64,000 nucleotides of DNA from Cannabis sativa (lineage: Eukaryota; Streptophyta; Magnoliopsida; Rosales; Cannabaceae): positions 20,457,501-20,521,500 of the forward strand of contig NC_083609.1 in NCBI RefSeq assembly GCF_029168945.1, read 5' to 3'. Under the pieces are notes generated by a model. That model had not been told where the DNA came from. It searched no databases and saw only the letters and a program-made list of their open reading frames with translations. The position numbers and the translations under genes were made by a program. Of the stretch, positions 36,906 to 47,130 are shown piece by piece. The first letter of the stretch is position 1. Every line of letters begins with the position of its first letter.

Positions 36906-37236
36906 CTCCTCAGATTTCAGTTTTTTTCATTTTTTTTAATTTAATTATATTATTTTAATTTTATATTTATTAATTTATATACATATTTATTTAATTTAAA
37001 TTACATATTTATTTAAATTTTAAATTACATATTTATTTAATTTAATTATATATTAATTACATTTTAAATTAAATAGTAATTAAATTTGGGTAAAAACATA
37101 ATTTGATTTCATAAAAATAATTAAATATTACACAAACATGTAAAATTAGTTAAAAATATTAATAAGTTAATAAATCTAATTACAAGTTAATCTATAAAAA
37201 TTACATAATGAAGAAAAATTCTTCGACCTTTGAACC

Positions 37237-38881
37237 TCAATCGTCACCGTGAATCACCGCCATCAATTGTTCGATCCACTTTCGCTGTAGTGGTAAAATT
37301 TCTGTTTTTGGATCGTATTGCTTCTTACCCCCAAACTGTTAAAAAAATTAAAAATTTATATTAGTTTATGTATATGTATATTATATATTTGTTATTATAA
37401 AATTTATATACTATGATCAATAATTAAAACTTACAGCTTTTTGATCTTCTATGTAACGGTTGGGGTTGGCACGTGCGACGATGTCAGTCATATATTTCAA
37501 AACATAAAAACCGCATTCTTGGCTTTTAGGTTGTCTTGGACAGTTTGCTTGTGCAATTCCTTGCCACGGGCCAAGATGCGATGTGCGTCCCCTATATACA
37601 TGAATGCCCTGTTTGGAAAAATTATATTAGCATTTCAATTCGTTAGTTAATTTAAATTCGTTACATAAGAAGTCATTAAATAATTACCTTCCGATCATTT
37701 GTTCTATTTCTTCGGGAATTGGGCGGCCTTTTAGAGGGTTTAAATGGATAATTTTATTTGGCGCAACCACCACTAGCGTCCAATGCATCCTAGAAAATTA
37801 TATTGGAATATAAGTAAGATAGTATAAAAATAATTTGAAGACATAATATAGAAATGAACAATTAGCACTAAAGAATTGAATAAAGTTTACCCGATATTCC
37901 AAGGAATAAAGAACATTTGGTGGTTCTTTGTTCATTAATGATAACCAATTAGCCAATCGTCTTGCCGCATCGTCAAAAGACCGACTACGTTCTTCATCGC
38001 CGATCCCATGCACCGTGAGAAGCTGCGGGTCGTAAAACTTGAAAATTTTTCTCGTACCGTTGATGCTCTCCCATATGTGCTGCCAAAAAAAGTGTTAGTG
38101 CCTTATAATAATTTAACTATAATTTGATATAAGGTTAATTAGATTAAAGAAGAGTATACATCATTCCAAACAGCATTCCCTGGTTGCCGATGTAGTTACA
38201 CGTAGCAACCTGCTGCAAATCCTCTCCAGATAAAATGATCTGGGTACGCGGTGCAATGAATCCTCGGGGGACAGAAATTGTGATTATATCACGTTTATCT
38301 TTGAGCCTTAGGAATTCATGAATCATCCATTTCAGCGAATTAGGGATCAACGCCATCTTCTCTTCCGTGAACAACTCATCTTCCTGTGCACCACGGCTTT
38401 GTGGAGAAAGCATCAGAGCTTTCCCCTTTGACGCATCACGTCTTGAGGGCGGTTGAGCGAGTGGACCCTAAACAAAACAGAACATAATATATATATATAT
38501 CAAATTTTATCTAATTTCTACCGAAATTTCGGCAGCATAACGGTTGTAATTGAATGATCCCAAAAATTTTGAACATGGCTGTATAACGACAAATAACACA
38601 TATATAACAGTAGTTTGTTCATCCATCCCACCGCAGCACATATATTCGCAGAACCTACTTCACTACGGATGAATATTGAAGATATTCAAACTCCACTAAT
38701 CATTAATAATTAATTTCAGTTGAGAAGTTACCTCGGTTGTTAAAATTAAGTGTTTAGGCCAAGGAAGGAACATCTGGTACACGTCCCTAACATATCTGAA
38801 CTCTTCAAGTGGGACTGGGATTTCAGCGTCCTCTTGCAGGATTTCCGAAACCAAGATCCGAGCATGTGAATCATCGTAATC
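37237..38881 (-). pseudogene. CACTA-borne Ulp1/C48-type cysteine protease gene
   Basis: A six-exon minus-strand model with canonical GT/AG joins: 38881-38732, 38467-38160, 38079-37891, 37789-37688, 37608-37435 and 37335-37237 (stop TGA at 37237). Exon products include VPLEEFRYVRDVYQMFLPWP, RTQIILSGEDLQQV, HIWESINGTRKIFKFYDPQ, MHWTLVVVAPNKIIHLNPLK and CPRQPKSQECGFYVLKYM. The catalytic His (MHW) and Cys (ECGF) of the C48 fold are present. The usual Asp after the His strand (L-D-P/S-L) reads Asn (HLNPL). One-base shifts are needed near 38185, 37930 and 37545. Ulp-like proteases are common passengers of plant CACTA and MULE elements; their role in transposition is not established. Splice sites outlived the reading frame. 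Confidence 0.8.
38622..38713 (+). repeat. 92-base direct repeat in CACTA element, copy 1
   Basis: This matches 41312-41406 with few changes (shared phrase 'ttcgcagaacctacttcact'). It lies in an intron of the protease gene, while the second copy lies upstream of the transposase. Confidence 0.75.
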
Positions 38882-39139
38882 CTTGCAGTGTACTTTGTTA
38901 AGTATTCAGGACCATTCACAACCACAATATAAAGTAAGCTATATATCAAGTTACCAATTAGACACATTTTCTTTTCTTTTTTTGTTTATGTTTGCCTGAA
39001 TCACAATTGACCCATATTCCCTCATTGATATCGTTTCTAATGTATTCAGCGTCGTCTTCCTCAATGTTACGATCAATTCCCATGAGTTGCTCATGAATTG
39101 GTTGTCCAACAATGAAGTCATCGTAACATAAGTCAGCAT

Positions 39140-40658
39140 TCTCCTAATCCTCTTCAGTCTCTAAGAACCTCCTCTCTGGTGTCGATAAAACAATAGACCA
39201 TTTATCATTAGCCGGATCAGAAATGTAAAAAACTTGAGCTGCTTGGCTAGCCATGATGAATGGATCATTCTTGCTTCCTCTCTTACTTAAATCAACCAAA
39301 GTAAAACCAAGCTCGTCAGTTTTTACTCCAACGTTGTTGTCAACCCAAGAACACTTAAAAAGTGGAATTCGGAACGCAAAATAATTGAGCTTCGTAACAA
39401 CCTTCGTAACCTTTTGTGCTTAAGCCTGATAAATTACTATAAGCAGGGAAATCACTGACAGTCCACAACAACACAGCTTTCAGATTAAAAAATTCTTTTT
39501 TAAAACCATCATAGACCTGAACCCCGTTCTCATACAATTCTATTAAATCGTCAATCAATGGTTCCAAATATACATCGATATTATGTCCAGGTTGTTGCGG
39601 GCCTGATATCATTAAAGAAAGCATGTTAAATTTCCTCTTCATCACTAACCAGGGAGGAAGATTGTACATAACTAGGAAGACAGGCCATGAACTATGACGA
39701 CTACTTAGAGATCTATGTGGATTTACTCCATCCGCAGACAGACCGAGACGAATGTGTCTTGGTTCAGATTTGAATTCAGGGTTTATGTAGTTCACTTTTT
39801 TCCAAGCTTGGGAATCTGCAGGATGTCTAAGTTTTCCATCTTTCACTCTCTTGGTCTCATGCCAAATCAAATTTTCGAATGTTACGCACTACGATATAAT
39901 CGTTTCAGTCGCGGAATCAAAGGCATGTACCACATCACTTTTTGGGGGATAAGTTTCCTATTCTCCTTACTCTTGTTTACTTTATGGCGGGATAAACCGC
40001 AAGTCGGGCAATAATTCATGTCTGCATATTCCTTACGATATAAAATGCAATCGTTCGGACATGCATGAATTTTTTCATACTTCAATCCTATAGAATTTAA
40101 CGTTTTTTTCACTTCATAAGTAGATTCCGGAAAGCAGTTGGCAAATGGTAAGATATCTTTAAAAGCAGCTAAAAATTGAGTAAAACATTTATCGCTCACT
40201 CCATTTTCTGCTTTTATGTTGTAAAACTTTACCATTGTTGGTAATCTTAGTTTTTTACAACCATCGAACAGAGGTTTATCAGCATCACTAAGAAAATTAT
40301 CGAATTTCTCAGGATCATTAAGAAATTCCTCCTGTGCTTCGTTAAGCAAGTCCAATGGATAATCATCCAAATCATTACCCTCGATATCATCTACCCCCCG
40401 CTTTCCTAATGGATATGGATCATTAGGTAAATGTTCGCCATGGTAATACCAATTAGTATAACTTCTATTGAAACCTCGTAAATACACATGGTCCTTAATC
40501 ATTGTAATATTCCCTTTAGATACATTACAACAATCTACACACGGACAATGAATACGATCGTGATTTGTAGAATTCTTTAAGGCAAACTCTAAAAATGCAT
40601 CGAACCCTACTTGAAATCGCAGTGTGTCTCTCTCCTCACGCATCCATGATTTATCCAT
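39140..40658 (-). pseudogene. CACTA transposase (TNP2/TNPD type), internally deleted
   Basis: The likely start is the second Met at 40658 (MDKSWMREERDTLRFQVGFD), which matches the conserved N terminus of plant TNPD proteins, preceded by a possible intron end. The transposase-associated domain follows, with CPCVDCCN (about 40548) and GFNRSYTNWYYHGE. The TNP2 domain has CPNDCILYRKEYADMNYCPTC split as two zinc-like pairs. A one-base shift near 39875-39885 leads into KRVKDGKLRHPADSQAW and RLGLSADGVNP, which carries the first catalytic Asp, then SSWPVFLVMYNLPPWLV, NIDVYLEPLIDDL and TVSDFPAYSNLSGLSTKG. Directly after STKG the frame joins a DUF4216 domain (FKCSWVDNNVGVKTDELGF, about 39350-39290). 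The rest of TNP2 and the intervening DUF4218 region are therefore missing. Confidence 0.85.
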
Positions 40659-40689
40659 AACAAAAATCCTATCCAAAAAAATTCAGTAT

Positions 40690-40833
40690 TTAGTAACTAC
40701 TTATAGCTAGTTACTAATTACACAATGTAACTAACTAAGTTTCTCACAATTTATTCATATTAATTTATAAATTACTTAAATTCTCGTTTTAGATTAGTTC
40801 ATATTATTAGGTTGTTTTGTTGATTAGAATGTT
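40690..40833 (+). repeat. ~145-base direct repeat in CACTA element, copy 1
   Basis: This matches 41041-41187, about 350 bases away, with roughly 90 percent identity by eye ('ctagttactaattacacaat' is shared). It lies just upstream of the transposase start. Confidence 0.75.
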
Positions 40834-41040
40834 ATTAAAATGTTAAATATTTTTAATAAATAAAATTGAGGGGAAAAATTTTTGGTAAAGCAATAAAGGT
40901 ATTAACTAATATTTTCCCCTTTTAATTAACTTTTGCTCTTTATTTTCTTTGAAAAATAAAAATCCACATTGAACCTCTCAAATGAAAGAAAAAAAAAAAT
41001 AAAAAAAGAAGGATTTTATATGTTTATTTTGTTAATTTAT

Positions 41041-41187
41041 TTAGTAACTAATTATATCTAGTTACTAATTACACAATGTAACTAACTAAGTCTCTCACAC
41101 AATTTATTCATATTAATCTAAAAATTACTCAAATTTTCGTTTTACATTAGTTCATGTTATTAAGTTGTTTAGTTGATTATAATGTTG
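41041..41187 (+). repeat. ~145-base direct repeat in CACTA element, copy 2
   Basis: Second copy of the repeat at 40690-40833. The 92-base repeat copy 2 (41312-41406) follows soon after. Nothing coding was seen from 40680 to 42370. Confidence 0.75.
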
Positions 41188-41311
41188 GTAAAATTAAAAA
41201 GTTTTCATAAATGTGAATATTATTATTTTTTATGTGACCTAACTTCTTATTACTATGTTATAATTAACTATATTATGAATACAAAACAGATAAACAATAC
41301 AAAATTAATCC

Positions 41312-41406
41312 ACCCATCCGACCGCAGTACATGTATTCGCAGAACCTACTTCACTACGGATGAATATTTAAGATATTCAAACTCAACTAACATGCATTGA
41401 TAATTA
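41312..41406 (+). repeat. 92-base direct repeat in CACTA element, copy 2
   Basis: Partner of 38622-38713. Confidence 0.75.
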
Positions 41407-42374
41407 ATTATATATTAAGAAAAAGTTAGTAAAAGTATATACCTATAATTGCAAGCCCAAATACGCTACACACAAAATTATGCCGAACCCCTATAATATA
41501 AAGAAATACAACGAAATTACAAAATTAATTATTTCATAACTTATAACTAGTTATAAAAAATTGTAACAAGTTACTTAGTTACTAAATTATACATACATAT
41601 ATATAATCAATTATATCTCACACTATTATCTCAAAAAAATAAAATTATATCACACACTAATTCCATTTTAAAATTTTTATTTCTAAACTAATTTTTTTTT
41701 TTTGAAACTAATAAAATCCCTCCAATGTCATTTTATTCACAATAAATATACATTGCAAAAAATATATAAAATACAATTACAAAATTTATTTTCATAAAAA
41801 ATATACACACACTATATACACACACAATATATACACACATTATATACAAATATTCAATAAAATATACAAATACATATATATACTATACATTGTGGTATAA
41901 ATTATTACCTAATAACCGCAATCCGACGACCACCGTAAAAAATCCCGACACTATACACATAAAACACAATAATATTACTAATAAAATAAAAAAACTCAAA
42001 TAATAATTTACAAAAACATAAAATAAAACAATATACATAATACAATAAGAATAGAAGCAATATTTATACCTTAAACGAGGTTGAGATTGAACAATTTCTC
42101 AACAAAAATGGGTGGCCGGATTTCACACCCAAAGTTTACTATTTGGGTTCGGATGACACTTTTAGAGGCTAAAAAATCAAAACTTTTTAGGTATATGTTA
42201 TTAAGTATCGAAAATGGAGGATTTTAAAAAAAAAATGGGCTGAAATGGTTGAGAAATGGGGGAGATAGGGTGGGGAGGAGGTGGGTTCGGCGAGGGTTTC
42301 TGCTGGGAAAAGGCTCTCTGGTTTTTTGCTGGGCTGAGTGAAGTGGGGAGGAAGAAGATGATCGAACCCTATAT

Positions 42375-42500
42375 ACAAGGGTCGACCCTATGGCGTCGGT
42401 TCCTTCATAGGAACCGACGGCATAGGGTACACGTGTCATGACACGTGTACCACATGCCGTCGGTTCCTATGAAGGAACCGACGGCATAGGGTAATTCAGA
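42375..42500. repeat. right subterminal repeat array of the CACTA element
   Basis: Alternating copies of 'tatggcgtcggttcct' and 'aggaaccgacggcatagg' form near-perfect hairpins, mirroring the array at 36700-36905. Confidence 0.7.
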
Positions 42501-42689
42501 AAAAAAAAAAAAAAATTAATTTCCAACCGCCTCTAAATGGTATAATGCAATTTTATACCTACGATTTTTATCAAAAAACCGCCTCTAAATGTTAATTTCG
42601 AACATAGCGGGTATTTTCACACCCTTTAGCTTCCCTTATTATAAATGGGGTTGAAAAAACTGCCTCTAAAGGCTAACATTGTAGTAGTG

Positions 42690-45045
42690 TGATTTTACTT
42701 AAGAATATAACGAAAACTAGAGTAATCTACTTAAGAATATAACGAAAACTCATATCCACCCCTGAATGTACATCCATCTACTAATATAGATGATTTTACT
42801 TTCAGTGGATATAGGCATACGACTCTTTGCAGAGAATGATCTTGTCAAAAACCACTATGAACAAGCTACAAATGCCATAGATTTATAAAATATGTGGTTG
42901 GGGTCTTTCGATGACTTAGGTCTAGTTACATTAAAGAGTTCTTAGAATAGTACAAGTGGATCCTGGTCACAGAATTCTAAACTCATATTCCATACTATAA
43001 CATACAGTTTGAATCCATTGACAAAAAATGGATATTAAACACTTGTGAAAGTTGAACTGTATTGTATTCTGGAAATATGAATATAAAATTTCTATTTGGA
43101 ATCTAAAACTTAAAGTCAAAGACTTAAATTTATACCAAACATACAATGAGTAATGATTCTAGCTTGGACCACCACTACTAATCTAACTCTAAGTTTAATT
43201 TGCCTAAATTATATATAAGTAGGAGATTCTAAGATCGAGGATTATATCATTTCGGGATATAATGTCGGGAATATAATCATATGCGCCATTCAATTTCTCA
43301 AGAGAAATTAGAATGACATTATAAGGAGATGATTTATAAATCATTCATCCAATGATATACTATTTAAGCAAATTCAAAATGAATAAGCTAAGAGGAATAA
43401 GTAAAGGATAATTTCGATTTAAAATAAGAATCCAACGATGTCCCGGTAGGCGAGAGTCAAAGTTATTCTTATTTATATAAACTTCTTGTTTCATATTGTA
43501 AATACTTGTCTAAAGTGTCATCTATTGATGAATAACTAGATGTTGCATTTAGAATATTTATCTATCGAGATCTAACACTATTATGTTTGTTTAATGGATG
43601 ACAACAAGCCATTAAAAACAACAAGCCAAGTTAGACCAACAATGAAGATTCAAAATTAAACTACATTTAATAACAGAAAATAACATGGTTCAATATAAAT
43701 TCACACACAATTCAGAAATTATCAAGCATTTAGCAAATAACAAACACATGTGAAAATACAAAACAGGCACATCTTAAATAATTTTTAAGGTTTCCAACAA
43801 ACTGATACAGTGTCCCGGTAGGCGAGAGTTAAAGTATCATTCATTGAATAGAGTTGTCAGCTCATCTAAAATGGATACCATTCTAGCAACCTTTTATTCG
43901 ATCTAAATAAGAATCTAACGTTGTCCCGGTAGGCGAGAGCAAAGTTATTCTTATTTTATGAGCTTCTACCATTGTTTCATATTTCGTAAATTTATCTCTA
44001 AGTAGTCACCGTAGGGGAGAGTCTAATAGAGATGAGAGCTTACAAAATACTGATCATAAGAGATCGTTACGCTGTTAAATGCTTCAACGAATAACCATCC
44101 ATTAGGGGGACGAAGTCTAGCGTCTCGAGGTTATATTGAAAACATATCAACCATGTAGGACCAACAATGGAGATCAAATATCCTAATAACTAAAGCTCAT
44201 TATTTTAAAGAGTTGTATTTTCTTTGATACTTATTTTAATCTATTTATTTTAATATGTATTTATTTAATTAAAATTTCTAATTTGGAATAAAATTCTAAA
44301 CATAAATTTTAATTTAATATTTACAAAATTATACTTAGATGGATATGAAAAATAAAATGAATTATTTTCCATCTTAGTAATAATTTTCAATAAATATTTA
44401 GAAAATTATTCAATTTAAGTTGTATCAAAATTAATTTAAATTAATTTACAACTCAAATTTAATTTTCTATAGATATATATTACATTTCGAAAATTAATGT
44501 ATTTAAAATAAATATAATTTTCGAAAATGCTATAAAATAAAATAAAATAAATCTAGAAAAATTATTCTAATTTTATGTTCGTCCAAAATTAATTAAAAAT
44601 TAATTTTCAACACAAATATAATTTTTATATTTAATTAAATATTTGAGAAAATTTTAAATATTTAAGTATCATGATGAAAATGAACTTAAATATTAATTTT
44701 CTATTTAATTAAATATCACTAGAAAAATACTTCAAGCAAATTGAAAATAACTATCTAGACTTTCAGTGACTAATTAATTTATTTTCTAATTATAATATAT
44801 TTTAGTTCATTTATTTTAATTAATCATTTATATGAAAAATATAATGATTTAAGTTGGTCCAAAATTAAAATAAATAATTTTCAAGTTTAATCTGTTTTTC
44901 AAGAAAAATTCATAATTTTCTGCATTTAAATAAAAAATACAATTTTGAATTAAAAAAATGATTAATAAAATAGAATAAAATATATTTAAAAAATTATTCA
45001 AATTTAAGTTATTCTAAAATTAAAATTTCCAACTTAAAAAATAAT
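42690..45045 (-). pseudogene. interior of copia element A (decayed integrase side and leader)
   Basis: The sequence follows element B from about 30209 to 32490: a worn GAG-pre-integrase region (around 42860), three leader motif copies (43439, 43811, 43922) and then AT-rich leader. No open frame remains. At 42690-42800 a short duplication is present (acttaagaatataacgaaaa twice, tccatctactaatatagatg here and at 36651). It stops at about 45045, where the orientation flips into element D. Confidence 0.7.
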
Positions 45046-46619
45046 ATGTGTGCCTCTGTGAGCCTATATGTTTACTTTGAGTTTAGATGCATATAGGTAG
45101 TTCATTTAATTTTGTTTAATTAAGATGAACTAGGTTGCTAAATAAAATGTCACACCATGATAGATTTTATTTAGGCCCATTTAGCTTTTGGGCCTATTCA
45201 ATTAATAACAGTTGTTCATTTTAAGGTTAAATTCCTCTCTTTTGGGCCTTGTGTGATAGTTAGGGGGCCAATAGAAGTGGGTACGACATACTGAACTCAA
45301 CTCTCCCTCACATGAACAACCCCAACTGTGAAGGCCCATTTGCCTGATTTGAATAACTGTACTAGGTTAATTAAACTAGTTTAACCTAATAAAATTGATT
45401 AGCAACATAATTAATTTCAAAGTAAATAGAATTATTTTTCATTCATATATTTTGAAATTAATTTAAGAAAAACACACTTAGTTTAATGAAATTATTTCTA
45501 GATAAACTATATGTATTTTTCTTGTATTTAATTAAATGTAGAATTATAACTAACTAGATTCTTTCTGAAGCTTATTTTTTAACTATTTCATTAAATATTC
45601 ATATTTAAGTTGTAAATTTGTTATTTTTAACTAATTTTATTTATCAACTTAAATTTGAATATCTTTTGAATTTCAAAATTAAGTTGAGGAATTCTAAGAA
45701 TTGGTTATTGAAGATTCTTAAGATATTTTTTAAGTTGAATTTTTTTTAAAATTTTGGATCAACTTAAAATGGAATATTTTTCAAATTAAGTGGTTACAAC
45801 TTAATTTTGATATTTAATTAAATTTTATTTGAAAAATATTTAAGTTGGATATTGTGGACTTTTTCTAGGACAACTTAAATTAGATATTTTTTCAAATTTT
45901 ATTTTATTATATTTTAATTATTTAATTAATTTCAAATTTTATTTATAATTTTCGAATATTAAATAATTGAAAATTTAATTGAAGTTGGAAATTTTATTTA
46001 AAAAAATTTATTTTTAGACAAACTTTAATTTATAATTTTCATTATTAAAATATAGAATAAAATAAACGATTAAATAAAATACATATTTTAAATAATGAGC
46101 TTTAATCAAGAGACATTAGATCTCCATTGTTGGTTCTACATAGTTATTATTTTAGTGAGTAATCCTCCCTAATGGAGGAGCGTTCATTAGCAATTTAACG
46201 CCGTAGAATCTCGAAAGATAAGTATTTTTTTGTAAGTTTTATTTTAGTATATATAACCCTAATGGTGGCGACTATTATAAGGCTTACAATAGTATGAAAC
46301 AATGGTGGGGGCTCATGAAATAGGAATGACCTTGACTCTCGCCTAAACGGGACAACGTCAGATTCTCTTTTCGATCGAATAAAAGATTGCTAGAATGTTT
46401 ATCATTTTGGATGAATTGACAACTCTATTCAATGGATGATCCTTTGACTCTCGCCTAAACGGGACACTATATCAGTTTGTTGGAAAGCTTGGAAAATAAA
46501 ATATGTTAGAATTTTGGTATTTTTATAAACATATGTGATTACTTGTTATTTTCTCAACTTGTGTATGAATTTATTGAACCAAAAACTTACTTCTGTTTAT
46601 TGATATTTGTAGTGCCAAT
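45046..46619 (+). other. leader of copia element D (5' LTR missing)
   Basis: It is the reverse complement of element B from about 33580 down to 31200. It contains the conserved island (45090-45375), AT-rich leader, and two leader motif copies (46330-46354, 46442-46465). No PBS or 5' LTR precedes it; instead it meets element A head to head. Confidence 0.7.
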
Positions 46620-47130
46620 ATGGATAACCCACACCCGACCCACTCCTAGTCAATGTCTTAGCAAATGAAGTCTATAGTGTGAAAATGCACCCTGGTAGTT
46701 GCATAAACTCGCACATATTGATGATGAATCTGAAGTTCCAAAAGGCAAATCTACTTGGAATTGAATTATCAAAGGAACAATGGGTTCAATTCATACTTAA
46801 TATTCTTCCTCCAGAGTATAATCGATTTGTTGTATCTTACATGATCAACAATTTTAACTCTTCCGACATGGATAAGCTCAAAGCAAAATTAAGAGCTCAT
46901 GAACAGAATCTGATTGCAATGCCACCTCCTGGTTTTGCAAACTTCAATCAGAGGAAAAGGATTAAGCATGAAGCTTCTAACAAAGTTGCTTTTTCAAGTA
47001 CAATTGATAGTCATATTCTTCTATGTTCGAATTGTAATGAGAAGTGAAATCTGGAAGAAAGATGTCCCAGGCTTCTAAACAATTCAAACGAAGGTAATGC
47101 TTTTGTCTTTGAATCATGTGTTTTAGAGAA
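46620..47130 (+). pseudogene. copia gag of element D (internally deleted)
   Basis: Likely start ATGGATAACCCACACCC at 46620. Soon after, a deletion removes the N-terminal half. From 46679 the frame shows the UBN2/retrotransposon-gag region: KMHPGSCINSHILMMNLKF, LGIELSKEQWVQFILNILPP and EYNRFVVSYMINNFN. A zinc-knuckle-like LLCSNCNEK precedes an in-frame TGA at 47045. After it the same frame continues (ERCPRLLNN) into protease, so gag and pol form one frame as usual for copia. The protein would be a capsid/nucleocapsid precursor. Confidence 0.78.

Larger units (their letters stand above)
36672..42689 (-). mobile_element. CACTA (En/Spm-type) element, 6.0 kb
   Basis: The ends are CACTACTACAAAAACACCC (left) and ...AACATTGTAGTAGTG (right), with target duplication TGA at 36669-36671 and 42690-42692. 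Inner copies of 'ctttagaggc' lie near both ends. Subterminal arrays of an 'aaccgacgccata' motif in both orientations lie at 36700-36905 and 42375-42500. It codes on the minus strand for a TNP2-type transposase (39140-40658) and an Ulp1-type protease gene (37237-38881), both damaged. It inserted into copia element A. Confidence 0.92.

Noticed and set aside
39715..40014. 99-codon plus-strand ORF
   Set aside because: It lies opposite the CACTA transposase and has no domain wording.
42187..42441. Three overlapping frames near the right end of the CACTA element
   Set aside because: They lie over subterminal repeats and pyrimidine-rich leader and match no transposase part.
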